64,000 nt of DNA, from the NCBI RefSeq assembly GCF_026151205.1, contig NC_087080.1, positions 12,323,837 to 12,387,836 on the forward strand, in the 5' to 3' direction. Both the position numbers and the translations under genes were made by a program. Positions 9,834-21,929 of the stretch are shown here, piece by piece (positions within the stretch are counted from its first letter, which is position 1; each line of letters opens with the position of its first letter). Under the pieces are notes generated by a model that was not told the origin of the DNA, made no database searches, and saw only the letters and a list, made by a program, of their open reading frames with translations. This DNA is from Bolinopsis microptera. Its lineage: Eukaryota; Ctenophora; Tentaculata; Lobata; Bolinopsidae.

Positions 9834-12772
9834 CTATTTAACCTCGAATACAACGTTAACTGTAACTGCCTGATTTTCGGTTGTGTATTGAAATACAGTA
9901 TTTTTCAATTGCAGATAAATGTCTTCAAAACATTTACCCCTCGAAAAGCCTACATACAGTTGGCCATGTGAGAACACGGGTTGAGGTAAATACAGTCCTA
10001 CTTTGTTGAATGTTTGGCCTTGGCTCTTATTGATGGTCATGCAGTACGCCAGGCGGACCGGATACTGGGTCCGTTGGAACTTGAACGGTATTGTTATATC
10101 AGACGTGATCAGTTTCACGCGGGGTATCAATACTTGACGTCCTATTGAAGCCTCAGATCCGGATATTATGTCCGCTGCTATGCACCTATCGCCCAAATGC
10201 CTAACAATAAGCCTTGTGCCATTACATAGACCGTTCTTGACATCCAAATTCCTTAGAAGCATGATTGGGCACCCAATTTTCAGCTCAAGTTCATGCAAAG
10301 GCAAGCCGCTAGGCGTTAGAGAGTGTAGAAACTCAACAGACATGTTATTTACCTCATTACCCTCATCCTCAACATATACATTTGAACTAAAGTACGACCT
10401 ACTCTGTTCCTCAGGTTTAAATTTAGCTAAAGTGTCCCTGTTAATGACATGTGTATCAACGTTTTTCGGTGTCAATATAATGCTCTTAGATCTATCTACG
10501 TTAAAATCAGGATAGATAGCGTCTACTACACCGGATGTTATGTTACATTGATCAGGTATATCGATTTGACTGGGTAAAGCATCGGGGAGGTCCGACCTAA
10601 GTTTCCCATCACCTAATTTAATCAACCATTCACAAAACTCACGCTCTCCAGGCCTCGCACGCATGTTCTGTGTCAACTGTAATTGAGTAATGTGCTCCCA
10701 TAAAGGTGATTTGTTTATACAGTTTTCCAATATTCCAGCAGGCTGTGCTCTAGGGGTAACCGGTAATGTTTGTCGAAAGTCCCCAGCAAAAAGCAAAAGT
10801 TTACCTCCAAATGGAACTGTGTTGTTTGTTATGTCCCTGAGCATTAAATCAATAGCTGAGAGAGCATGTTTTGGTATCATGGACGCCTCGTCGATAAAGA
10901 TTACACTTAAAGATCTTATAAAAGCAGCTTGCTTTGATGAAGGTGTTATATTGCAAGTCGACGTTTCAAGGATTGGGACTGGAAGCTTGAATAAACTGTG
11001 GACAGTGCGGCCGAATCTAAGCAGATTACCAGCTATCCCGGTCCAGGCACAAGAGGATACTTTATGGTCCAATGCAAGTGCTTTTGCAATAAGAGTGTTA
11101 AAGACAAACGTTTTACCGGTACCACAAGGAGCGTCTATGAAATAGGCACGTACCCTGTCGGAGCTAGGTGCTGAACCATGCAGTGTAAGTTCGTGAATAA
11201 TTGAATCTACTATAAACCTTTGTTCATCATTAAGTCGACTATACATGGTGTCAAATCTATCAGCCTCAGCAGCAACATCTATATAGTCGTGCTCAGCCTC
11301 GTCAAGTGAGGGCAAATCTTCCCAGTTTTCGAGTAAGTCTATATTAAAAGTTGTGACAGAAACACGGTAATTTGCAAGCAGTGAATGATTGATGTCTCTA
11401 AGGGCATAATGTACCGCCCTATCAGGAGGTAAATTATGGATATTCACATAGTCCTCATACATCTGTTCCTGGAAGTCATCCCACAGTTCTCTAGGATTAC
11501 TCGGCTCACAACAGCCTAATATCGTCACAAAAAGCTCTCTTATCTGCCTACACGTAGCTATCCCACACGCTTCCTCCAGTGTTCTCTTCCACTCTGTGTC
11601 ATCAGTTAACAGACCTCTCTCACGACACACCTCCTCGTACGTATCATACCTCACATCATCGTACACTTTCATCTCACGAAACGACCTCGCACCGCGCACA
11701 TGAAGCAGTAACATTCTCAAGTAAAATTTCTCCCGCTGCCTGGGACCTACACTGTAGATTCTTGCTATCACCGCAGCACCCGACTTCACTCGTTTAATCC
11801 ACTTCTTGTTTTTCTGGTCCCACCTATAGTGCTTAGGTATCTCATTATACAAATACTGTCGTGCCTCAGGAGTTCTCTCATTCAACTCAAACCAAGCTGT
11901 CAACTTCGTACTGTGATCTCGCTCCAACACCCCATCAATATCAGCACCCTCTCTAAAAGTGACACTCTGATGGAGGTGTTCGTGTATGTCTAATCTCACA
12001 ACAGTGTGGCTCTTATCGCACACATCAAATCCACTGAGTCTCCACACACTCTCCGGTGCACTCACGTATCTGGTATCAATGTATTTCTTAATCTCGTCCC
12101 GAGAGGTGGGATCTCTTTCAGTTGTCTCAATTCTCGCACAGTCATGACCTTTGTAAACATACTTGAAAATGTACTTAATAGATTTTATGGATGTACAGGC
12201 TTCTACGTTGATGTGGGCATTATACTTCAGTGATAAGTAAGGACAGTACGGTACTACGTATCTATTGTCAAGCGGTACACCATTTTTCATCACCATCCTA
12301 CCGTTGTTTGGGCGTTTATACAATGGGTATCCATTAACATCCATGACCGTTTCCTCTTGGAAATCTTTAGGAAACTTCTTTGTGCATTTACCATTTTCCA
12401 TACATGATGCGTTAGGTTTCACCAAACCGCAAGGGCCGTGTAGCATACACGAAGTTACTATTTCGTGCAATCGTGGAAATACATTAGGATCAGGAATTTC
12501 AGCACTAATCAAGCTATCTAACTCCTCTACTGTTCTAACTTTTGCCTCGTTCACCAACCAAATAAGGATATGCGCATGAGGCAAGCCACGTTTCTGATAT
12601 TCTATTACATGGATGTTAGCTAATTGTTTACCAAACATTTTCTTAAGATCAACTTTTAATGCTTCTAAGTGTAATTTAAAAACGGCAGCTACTACATCGG
12701 GCCTATCCGATGCAGTTAATTTTGGACGATGTGTGTTTCTATTTGGGTCATTGCCAAGGTTATTGTCAATAG
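9834..12772 (-). CDS. Helitron Rep/helicase protein, N-terminally truncated
   Basis: The first Met gives 934 aa (9834-12638), but the frame is open about 45 codons further, to the element limit at 12772, and reads through DRPDVVAAVFKLHLEALKVD, typical of Helitron Rep proteins. The HUH nuclease motif is IEYQKRGLPHAHIL near residue 12, and the tyrosine region is YIFKYVYKGHD. A PIF1-type helicase follows with Walker A (GTGKT), DEASM, GDFRQTLPV and a C-terminal YVGFSRG. The protein nicks and unwinds DNA for rolling-circle transposition. The zinc-finger and early Rep part found in full-length proteins (around 1400 aa) is missing. The rest has no stop or frameshift, so the insertion or its loss of the 5' end is recent. 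Confidence 0.9.
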
Positions 12773-12800
12773 CTTATTGTCTTGTCACTATATTGGTGTA
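12773..12800. repeat. 28-bp direct repeat flanking the Helitron, right copy
   Basis: Identical to 8716-8743. On the minus strand it immediately precedes the first base of the truncated Helitron ORF region and supplies an in-frame TAA at its edge. Confidence 0.85.
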
Positions 12801-14749
12801 TTTCCTTTAGTTTTATAGTTTACCTCATGGAGTTTCTATATAATGTACCTCAGCTGATTCCTTTCCAACGATATTCCTGCCAACAAGCTCACCAAGTGTT
12901 AATCATTGTGTACTCAATAACTTGACCAGTATGAATTAGTAATGACTAATGTGAGTGAATGCTGCTAATTTAATAATTGATCTTCTATATTAAACACTTA
13001 AATTGTTTGTGTCTGCAAATTTTTCGATCCCATTTAGAAGTAGCCGAGTTTTCCCCTGCCATAGTTTGCATGCTGCGTGACGTTTTATTGATTATGCAGT
13101 TCACGGTGGAGTCAGATGCAAATGTGAAATGGTTAAACTAAAGTACCAGGGGTCTACTGAGTCCTCGGCCTCGGTCTGGGTGGGACCCTGTAAAATGTAA
13201 AGTAATCTTACTAGCTGCAGTAGCTCATCAAATTATTGCTATCAAGTACTGCAGGGGCAGGGGCTCTGGGGGGGGGGGGGGGGGAGTCAATGTGCAAACT
13301 GCAAACGTTGGGTTTTATACCTCCACCGTGTTTTATATTTGAGATTTGTTGCTTTGCAGATGGCAATATTTTAGTTTTCAAGCATTTTTTGTATCTCGTT
13401 AACAAAATTGACTGGGTGATTATGTGACACCGGGACACGATACCTTAATTAGGCATTCTTAACAATTCCCATAATGTTTAACGGGGTCACCTAATCATGT
13501 TATTAGGTAAACCAATCACCTGATCGCACATAATGAATAAACTCGTTATACTTCGTATCTCGGTCATCTGAGAAGCTACAACTCTAATTAGCTACAACTG
13601 TTAATCATTAACAGAATCATCTGCCAGAGACTCATCTCACAATTGGGTGTTAGTTAATGGTTTAGTTTACCAGTTGTTTTTACCCCGGACACGATTCCGG
13701 TGGTTCTAATAACCAATTTACAAAAAGAGATAAAATAACCAGTTGTCTAGTTGTAGCAGTCTTATGAAACCTGTTCCTAGTGTGCTAGTTTTTATTTTGA
13801 CTGTCTGATGTAACAGTGGTGGGTGGTGTAACGGAGACGAAAATCTTGTTTGTTGCGGAGAGTATTCATTAGTCGAGATGTAGTAGTGTATTGTCTTGAA
13901 TTATGCTGTACGCTACAATTGAAATGATGGTCTTAGATTGTTAAATGATAAATCAGATCTTGTAACCTAAGGTGCCCTGAAAACTTACTAATAGTAAGAT
14001 TTAGGCCCCATGTTAGGCCCTGTATTTCACATGTATATCATGATACAGTTGATGTAATACTGCTGTTTTTCTGACGTGCAGGGATCATATTACCTGATAA
14101 AATATCTGATAGCTTGCTCGTCTTATCTTTCCTTCATTTCTTAATTTTCACAACATTTTTGTTCTGGTTTGTTCTGTTCTTCGTCCTAATGAAAATATTT
14201 CGGTTGGAAACTCTATCTTTTTAGAAAGATATTGTGGCATCGTAATAATATCCGCAAACTTTTTGTTTGAAAACTTCCTCTCCTACTACTACATTCTTCT
14301 TCTACTACTGCAATTCTAACTAAACAAATGTTCACATATTACGAACTTCCACTAGATTACTAGATTGTTGCTAAAACAGTCTGTTCGGAACTTAACATTT
14401 CTGTTTGAAGTAATTTCATTCAAGCCGAATCAGCGACGTTATTTGTCAGTCTGTTAAATGAGCCTTAGCTGAGATTGACTTGGACCGGGTTCTTCCCCGC
14501 TCCAATTTTCCTAACTCTGCCAATTTACTTACTTAACTATATTGACCTCTTGTTTTTTAATCAAATAATCTCCTAGCTTAATAATGTTGTGACAGGACAA
14601 AATCAAGTATGACTCAGTATCCAAGTCTATAAGTAAAGCTCAATATTATTATAACCAAGTTGGTCCACTGATTTAATATCTGATTTTAAATTTATAGGAG
14701 TTATTGAAAACATGACTGTAAATTAATCAACTTCCCTTTTATAAAGTAG
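12801..14749. other. Intergenic region upstream of SLC38A9
   Basis: No coding exon was recognised. It includes a 19-bp G run near 13269-13287 and otherwise AT-rich sequence. The SLC38A9 promoter should lie toward 14.7 kb, but no specific element is recognisable. Confidence 0.4.
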
Positions 14750-17700
14750 ATGGTTGAAATAAACACAGATGCCGAAGAAGAGCAGCCCTTGTTGAGTTCA
14801 CAGTCCTTCAGCACCAGCACTAAAGTCCCCAGACCGTACGTACTAACGTTCCCAAATTGTACGTTTTAAAGTTCCGATATCGTACCTACTAAAGGTTACT
14901 GTCTGTAAAATGATCAGACGGTACGCTCTACAGTTTTCTGACCGTACTACAGTTTTGCTGGCCGTACTACACTTTTCTGACCGTACTACACTTTTCTGAC
15001 CGTACATACTACAGTTCCCAGACTGTACTTATTAAACAGTTCTCCATCAGGTACGAAGATGAACCACTGTGGAGAAGACCCTTCAATTACTCGGTACAAC
15101 ATGGTATTGACCCCGAGAAACTTAGCAGACTACAGCGCTATAGATACTATCAGCGCTTGGCTCCCCCTATGACCATGGTCAGCTTCTTATTTGCTTGCTC
15201 GTTTTTTAAAGTCTCCTTATTTTTTTGTACTCAGTTTTCCCCCGTCTTCAATAAATCACAGATTCACATTGTTCCCCCATTTTCAGCTTGTACCAGATCA
15301 CATGATACCCCCTGAATTCTTCACTGTGGTTCCAATAGTCAGGGGACAGAAACAGAGCTCCATGGTTACCATGTAAGTTATCCAATAATTGGTGATAAAA
15401 GCAAGTTTCCGAGTCAAGCCAAAAGTGACTGAGCAATAAGCTCAGACCTGTGTGCAATGAATTTTTGGCCAATAATGCTATCATATTATTTTTGATGTGT
15501 ACAATAATAATAATATCGTATTTTTGAAAAAATGTGTACAGCAGTAATGTTATTATTTGTAAAATGTACAATGTACATATATAGTAAGATAGTATATACA
15601 TTGTACATCTATACATTGTACATATATAGATGGTACATCTGTACATTGTACATCTGTACATTGTACATCTATACATTGTCCATCTATACATTCTACATCT
15701 ATACATTCTACATCTATACATTCTACATCTATACATTCTACATCTATACATTCTACATCTATACATTCTACATTACATTCTACATTTATACAGATTCTCA
15801 CTGTGGAACACTATGTTGGGCACATCTCTGCTATGTATGCCCGCTGCAATGCTACACGCTGGAATCATACTGGGTATTTCTTGCACAATATTTAAATGTT
15901 ATTCTATTTACGATAAGTTATTATTTACTTTTACTTTCCTTTATTTTATATTAAGATATTATGAGTTGAACTGCTTGCATATCCTGAAATATAAAATGAT
16001 TGTAATGTGTAATATCTCTAATTATTGTATAACTTTGCTATATTTATCAGGAAGTTTGATAGTGTTAGGAGTTGGGCTAGTTACATGTTACACTGCTGTT
16101 ATTACGGTTCAAATCACAATGGATATTCAACTTCTTGATACCTTCAAGAACTCTCCTATAGAATTTGTGGATGTGATCGAGTATTACATGCCCTCGCCTG
16201 CCGGTTAGATTATTTAATTGCTTGATCTTATAATTGTAAGATCATTTTGTACAACTCCAAAGGGGATTGCAACTCTCCTGGGAATTACTACTCATTTATG
16301 AATGATCGTTTAACTTTAGATTGGATTTAGTTCTTTCGTTATCGTCATCACCCGATCACATCGAAAAATGTTATTAATACAACATTGATATTTTTCTATA
16401 ATTAGCAAACTGAGACATATCCTGCTAAAGGGTCTTCCGGGAATTTTATTGGAAACGGCGATATTATATTTGTAGAAGTATGCGCGCAATATAACAAATC
16501 AACATAATAAATATATATACACGTTACCTTCTAGCCCGAGGTTATCATTCCAGTATTATAGAAGATGCCTTTAACAAATTTAGTGATATAGCTAATAGGA
16601 AAAACTTGTATACCCTGAAAGACAAGGATGAGTCGACTGCCTGTTTAATACCCATGGTGATGGATCAAAATCCAGCACTTCCCAACATGGGGGGCATTAT
16701 CCATAAGTATAAGCACCTTCTCAACCTTGATCCGGCCCTGAAGAAGCTGGTACGTGCGGACAGTGTATTCGTGAGTCATCGAAAGAATCAAACTATCGGT
16801 GGCATGCTTGTACACAATAAGTACCGTGCCAGTGGAACTTTAAACTGTGATAATGAGAGAGAAACAACTGCAAGCCAGATCCAGGAACCAGACTCCGAAA
16901 GTCTAAGGGCGGTTCCCGGGGCTGTCGACCCAGGGTGCCATGCTTGTGGTAAATGTTATGTTTGTAAGCAAAATTTCCTGTCCCCCTGTTCCAATTTTAG
17001 TAGTCACCATTCTAAACAAGTTTTCCCTATAACTAAGTATATATCTTGTCAGAGTTATAACCTCATTTATTTAATGGAGTGTAAGACTTGTAAACAGTCG
17101 TATGTCGGTTATACTACCTCAAATCTCCCTAAGAGATTCTCTAACCATAAGAGTCACATAAAGAAAGGTATAAGAAGTTGTAAATTAGTTAACCATTTTT
17201 TAGATATTGATCATGATTTAGATTTTAGTACCATAGCCTCCTATAATTCCTCACTCAGTAAGCACCTTTCTGTCATTATAGTAGACGCTTTAGTATTTGA
17301 GCCTAATATTAGTAAAGCAGACAAAGAAAAGGCTAAGGAAGCTAGAGAGGGGTTCTACCAGACCCAATTGAAAACCCTTGAACGGTTTGGGGGTATGAAC
17401 ACCCTTGATAGTAACCATCTACTTTTTAAATCTGCCGGAGCTTAGTTTTAGTTTTAGTATATTTTGTAGATTTTATTTAGTTATACCATTATTCCAGAGA
17501 CGTGCATATAACATTTTTTACTTAAGTATAAATTTTACAGGTTTTTGTTGTGATTTTAAGTGATTTTCCGAGAATCAGTTATCAGTATTTAGATAAGAGA
17601 TAAGATAAGAGTACATTTTTAACGGCTTTCAGTTTCTTTTTTAAATTTCAGTTCATCAGATTTTCCCACTGCTTTTAGTTTGTATTTATTCTCAATTGTA

Positions 17701-20355
17701 TATGATTCGTATTTGTTGTAGTTACTTTAATGATATAATTTCTCAGAATTGATGTAAATAAACGATGCAAAGACTTTCGAAGATCTAATCACAACCGCTT
17801 TCTTTTATTGTGTAGAAGTCCAGCCATGAAATATATATATATAATATATTATATATATATATTATTACATCGATCATATCATATCACAAGTGCAGCACAC
17901 AAAGCTTAGCACAATTTTATTTCAGCCCAGATAGCCCTCTCAGCAGGATCTGCCTCTTTTTTGGGGGCTCTAGTGATATTCTGGATCCTTCTGAGTAACT
18001 TCACATACGGCACTGGCATCGCACTGGGCAACATGGCCGCCGGGACCTTTCATTACCACAACTTATCCAACAGTGGAGGTCAGTACTTGAATATTTTATA
18101 TTTTACATTTCTCAGAACATTTTGGGAAAATCAAATTGTATTGTTAAGTATAGTAACTTGTAATGTTGATTTGTTGTGTTCATTTCACAATCACAGTTGC
18201 CTCATATTAACTCTTCAGCGGTGTGCGACACGTACAACACAAGTCTTGTAGGCACATCTGAATCTGACTGGGGTTTGTGGACTTCTAACACTGTACCTAT
18301 CTACCTTGTTATCATTATCTTCCCGCTCTGCTGCCTCAAATCTGCTACCATCCTCGCAAAGTTCAATTCTCTAGGTAATTTATTTGGTGCCTACTGTACT
18401 GCTGAACTGGATATCTAAGAGTTAACTAAAGTTAAATAAAGTTAAATAAAGTTAAATAAAGTTAACTAAAGTTAACTAAAGTTAACTAAGAATTACTCTA
18501 ATAAGAAAGTGAGTAAAAACTACTCTAGTCCAGATAATAAGTACTTCAAATTAACTTAACTTAATATTAACAGGTGTAGTGTGTATTGCTATGGCAGTGA
18601 TATTCGTTGTAACTAAAGCGTTCGAGTGGGGTATCAATATCACGGTTGGTGACAAGGACAATATATCTTATGTTGCTCCGGCAATGATAGACTTCAACAA
18701 ACTAACTGGTACACTCACCCTCTCGTTCTTCATCCATAACGCTGTGGTGGCACTCGTCAGAAATAATAAAAACCCTAAAAATAATGTGAGTTTTAGCTGT
18801 TTTCCACAAAGAGAAGTATTTGTTTAAGTTCTTAATATTTGTACTTAAAAATTTGAATAAATACTTGATTAAAAGAACTGTCTGTTCTTATAATGTTTGT
18901 GTTTCTATAAAAGAGACGCGATGATATCATTTACAATATTTATAATTAATATTGTGTTTATAAATCTTGTGTTTCTAGACAAGAGACGTGACGGTTGCGT
19001 TCACAATGGTTGCACTCACGTACGGGTTGGTCGGAGTTCTATTCATTCTCACATTCCCTCTCGCGAAATCCTGTATCTCAGATGTAGCTAGTCAGGTTAC
19101 TAAGTTTACTAAGTTATACACTTTTAACTAAGTTATTTTTTCAATACTACTATGTTAAAAATCAAGTGTATCACCAATTGTTCTACTGATAATAGGTTAT
19201 TAGAAATTATAATTGATATCATAAACTGGTTTACTTATTTCAGTTGCTGTTTGACAACATCTCTCTTAATGATCTTATGGTGTTTGTGGCGAAGTTTTTC
19301 CAGATTCTTCAGCTTATCACCGTTTACCCCACTGTTAACTTCGTGCTCAGGTCACAACTCTTTCTCGGCATTTTCAAGGATCCTTTTTGCAGGTTAGCTT
19401 CTCTTTAACAACCCTTTTTGTAGGTTATTTTCTTTTCGAAGACATTTTTGGGTCAGTTTCTTTGGCATATTTTGTTACTGCGATTGACTGATAACATTTC
19501 AGCTACAAGCACGTGATAGTATTCAACATATTGACAATATTGATATGTGTCTTGATATCGATATTCTACCCACGAGTAAACACAGTGATCAGGTTTGTAA
19601 AAAACACATTGTACCAACACGGTGTAAATATGGTAGTACCGCTGTATCACTGCATGAAGAAGGATTCCATATCCATTAAGAAATATTTGATATCCAAAGT
19701 ACCAGGCTTGTTCACTTAAGATAGCTGATTAAGAGTATACCACCGCACAACCTGTTGAGGGTTCCAGTAACCATGGCGACAAGGCTGGGGTAGGTCTAAT
19801 TTGTTATCTTTACAGTCTACCTCAATACAATCACGTACTGTTATCAGGTACGTGGGTTCGGTGGCGGGTTTAGCGTACGTGTTCTTCTTCCCCTGCTTTG
19901 TGTACCTGCTACATTGCTACAAAAACAACAAGCTGACATGGTACGGTCTAACAAGTCTCCAGTTACAACATTTTTTATCGTTATCTTATCTAATGTTGGG
20001 GCGTTAATTTAATTTAATCGCCTTACCAAATGTATAGATGTATTTTGTATTTTTATCTGAAAAGCTGAAATATTTTTGGAATTTTTACTTGATGATCTAT
20101 TGGGGTGTGGTACAACTAGCCTGCATGTGAATTACCAATTCAGCTGAGAAAGTTGGGCTACTTTAAGGATTACCCTCAACGGAGCAGATTCAAGCAATTA
20201 CCCTGATTATTACAGGATTACCCCTAAATACCCTAATTACCCCTAATTACCCTGATTATTACAGGTACTCAGCTGTTGGACATGGTTCCATTATTCTCCT
20301 GGGTCTGCTCAACCTGGCTTCTCAGCCTCTCACTTTCTCTAACTACTTGAAATGA
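14750..20355 (+). CDS. SLC38A9: SLC38A9-like lysosomal amino-acid transporter and arginine sensor
   Basis: Thirteen in-phase exons: 14750-14835, 15051-15177, 15287-15372, 15794-15873, 16051-16203, 17926-18078, 18219-18374, 18574-18785, 18979-19095, 19244-19392, 19503-19592, 19848-19940, 20265-20355. Product 530 aa (human about 561). A cytosolic N-terminus of about 99 residues has EEEQPLLSSQSFS and RLQRYRYYQRLAPP, then IPPEFF. TM1 reads VTIFSLWNTMLGTSLL, the SLC38A9-specific block. FWILLSNFTYGTG, a luminal loop with N-glycosylation sequons, and KLTGTLTLSFFIHNAVVAL follow. In animals this protein signals lysosomal arginine to mTORC1 through Ragulator-Rag, using its N-terminus. The small 5' exons and N-terminal block argue that the sensing region is retained. 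The exon 12 donor (ACATG/GTACGG) was chosen because it restores GHGSIILLGLLNLAS, matching the family's last helix. Confidence 0.95.
14830..15046. repeat. Degenerate ACCGTAC tandem repeats in SLC38A9 intron 1
   Basis: Variants of TTCTGACCGTACTACACTTT recur about seven times. The first unit coincides with the exon-1 donor (AGACC/GTACGTACTAAC), so the array looks derived from the splice site itself. Confidence 0.6.
15572..15790. repeat. Minisatellite in SLC38A9 intron 3
   Basis: ATACATTCTACATCT (15 bp) is repeated, preceded by a related ATACATTGTACATCT version. The array ends right at the exon-4 acceptor (TTTATACAG). It creates long low-complexity ORFs on both strands that are not genes. Confidence 0.85.
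16525..17445 (+). pseudogene. 5'-truncated Penelope-like element with GIY-YIG endonuclease domain
   Basis: An open frame runs from RGYHSSIIEDAFNKF through PMVMDQNPALPNMGGIIHKY and a Cys cluster (CHACGKCYVC). It then reaches the GIY-YIG-type nuclease: NLIYLMECKTCKQSYVGYTT, then LPKRFSNHKSHIKK, and FYQTQLKTLERFGGMNTLDS. In Penelope-like retroelements this domain follows the reverse transcriptase. Here no RT precedes it, so the insertion is 5'-truncated, with the remaining 300 or so codons still open. It sits in the intron between SLC38A9 exons 5 and 6 in the same orientation. It is not part of the host protein: exons 5 and 6 join in phase without it. Confidence 0.8.
17832..17867. repeat. AT dinucleotide run
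   Basis: Alternating AT/TA sequence in the SLC38A9 intron, downstream of the Penelope-like fragment. Confidence 0.7.
18418..18490. repeat. 10-bp tandem repeat in SLC38A9 intron 7
   Basis: AGTTAAATAA and AGTTAACTAA units recur about seven times. No coding meaning. Confidence 0.75.
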
Positions 20356-21348
20356 AAAGATAGACAATGTTCTTCATAAAGCAATGTCAAGGAATATGTG
20401 TTGCTGATATGAAACTGATCAACATCGTTATTTTGATACCCATGTTGTAATTGTTATGTTCAAGACATGTTGGCGGATTGGTATTTCTGCGAGTAGATTA
20501 AGATTAAAGAATCATTAAAATACCCAAGAATGAGATTGAAAAGTCCGCTTCTTGCGCCGTTTTTATACTTGCTCCTAAGATTGGGAAGGGAACTGACAAT
20601 TGACGCTCAGATTCAGAAGAATATTTACTATTTTTATGGGGATTTTATTTTTGTTTTGTCATTTGTAACTTGATTTTTATCCATTTTAATACTTGATTAC
20701 GTTTGGACGATAAGCATTCCATTTTAACTTTAAGTTGTTATGATATCAGATATTGTGTTTTTATTGTTTAAAAGTGCCTGCCAAACAGTGAATACCCAAC
20801 TAACAGTACAAAGGCCAAAACACACAAGTTTCTCTCTGTTATTTCATTTCATTTTATATTACTATTAGTCGCTATTAAGGGGAATTAGTCATTGAACAGT
20901 ACAATTCAGTGAAGAACAACAAGACTGGACAAACATCGCAAAAATGACGAGACAAATTGAGTTTTACTTGTGGAAATCTGAAATATTTGTTATGATTGCT
21001 CAGAGTGTGAATAACAACTGAATGTTGAGAAACATCAAATAACGTATTGAAATATGACACGATCGACGATTGCGGTGCTGGAAGTTAGATTTCGGTCGGA
21101 TGACGCTCAGCAGAACTCTAATTGGGTAGAGTGGACCGCTGCCATTTTCTGTTCTCAAATGCAAAATGATCATATTCATACCGAGAATGAAATAGATCGG
21201 TCGCTTTTCCCATTCATTTACAATTGTAATACTATTACAATTGTAATACTATTACTAATTAATTCAAATTGATAAAGGAGCACTACAGAGGCAGCTGTAC
21301 TCGGCAATAACGATTCGATAGACTTCAGCTAATTTGTAATTGGAGACT
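20356..21348. other. SLC38A9 3' UTR and intergenic sequence
   Basis: AT-rich with no convincing exon. Small ORFs here lack splice support and domains. Confidence 0.4.
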
Positions 21349-21361
21349 AACTACCGCCCTT

Positions 21362-21517
21362 GTAGCGCGATGCACTACCATACTGGTATTGGGTATACCG
21401 TCGACGAGTCCAACTGGAAGGTTATAAACTACAATTCTGATAGCAACCACACTTCGGTTGATCGGCGAAATGCACCACTGGGCATCGTCGAGCTGCAAAG
21501 GACTGACATCGTGAATC
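21362..21517 (+). mobile_element. SINE-like element A, copy 2, chimeric, 13-bp TSD
   Basis: Flanked by AACTACCGCCCTT at 21349-21361 and 21518-21530. It starts GTAGCGCGATGCACTACC and ends GACATCGTGAATC like the other A copies. Its middle instead holds the core of element B (ACCGTCGACGAGTCCAACTGG and AAGGTTATAAACTAC). The A-head, B-core, A-tail order within one intact target duplication implies a chimeric source element. Confidence 0.8.
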
Positions 21518-21929
21518 AACTACCGCCCTTATCTCTAAGAACTAAGTATCGGCCCGAAAGCAACCTAAAAAAATGTTTACAGAGTGTGATTGATGTAATA
21601 AACCAAAACTGATTACAATTCGTTAAAGCCGTGAATGAATCAAAAAAGCTAGCGATTTTAACATGGTTTTTAAGGCACCTGAATACAGCGATTTTGGGTT
21701 TTTTAAACAAAATTTCGTTTAACTATAACAGTGCTGGTGCGTATTTCATGAAAATTGCTAAAAGATTTTAGTTAGCTGAAGACTACGAGAAAGGAATGTT
21801 TTTTAAAGATTTGCAATTTAATTTTAATTTCTTCCTGCCTTTTTTCTTCCTATTCCTACTTTGAATACTTCAGAAAAATTAATAATTCGATTGTGGGTGT
21901 TTTGCAGAGCGATTTACATTTATATCAAC

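Larger units (their letters stand above)
8744..12772 (-). mobile_element. Helitron, 5'-truncated, with intact 3' terminus
   Basis: On the minus strand the element ends in a perfect stem, CCCGGCCGAAGGCCGGG, followed by TTACA and CTAG, with T as the next host base. This is the Helitron 3' signature (hairpin, CTRR, insertion before T). The Rep/helicase ORF is open up to 12772 without a start or the N-terminal part of the family, so the 5' end looks truncated. An identical 28-bp sequence lies at 8716-8743 and 12773-12800, exactly abutting both limits. That is unexpected for Helitrons, which normally make no target duplication. Confidence 0.85.

Noticed and set aside
10168..12579. Plus-strand ORFs across the Helitron
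   Set aside because: They are antisense shadows of the Rep/helicase ORF with no domains of their own.
13269..13287. G run as one end of a TTAA-type element
   Set aside because: No inverted partner or TTAA/8-bp duplication was found nearby.
15248..16208. Long ORFs on both strands over the ATACATTCTACATCT array
   Set aside because: They encode monotonous repeats (YIYTFYIYTFYIY, CRMYRCRMY) and overlap SLC38A9 intron 3 and its exons in other frames.
16606..17445. GIY-YIG ORF as a host domain of SLC38A9
   Set aside because: Exons 5 and 6 of SLC38A9 join in phase without it, and the domain is typical of Penelope-like retroelements.
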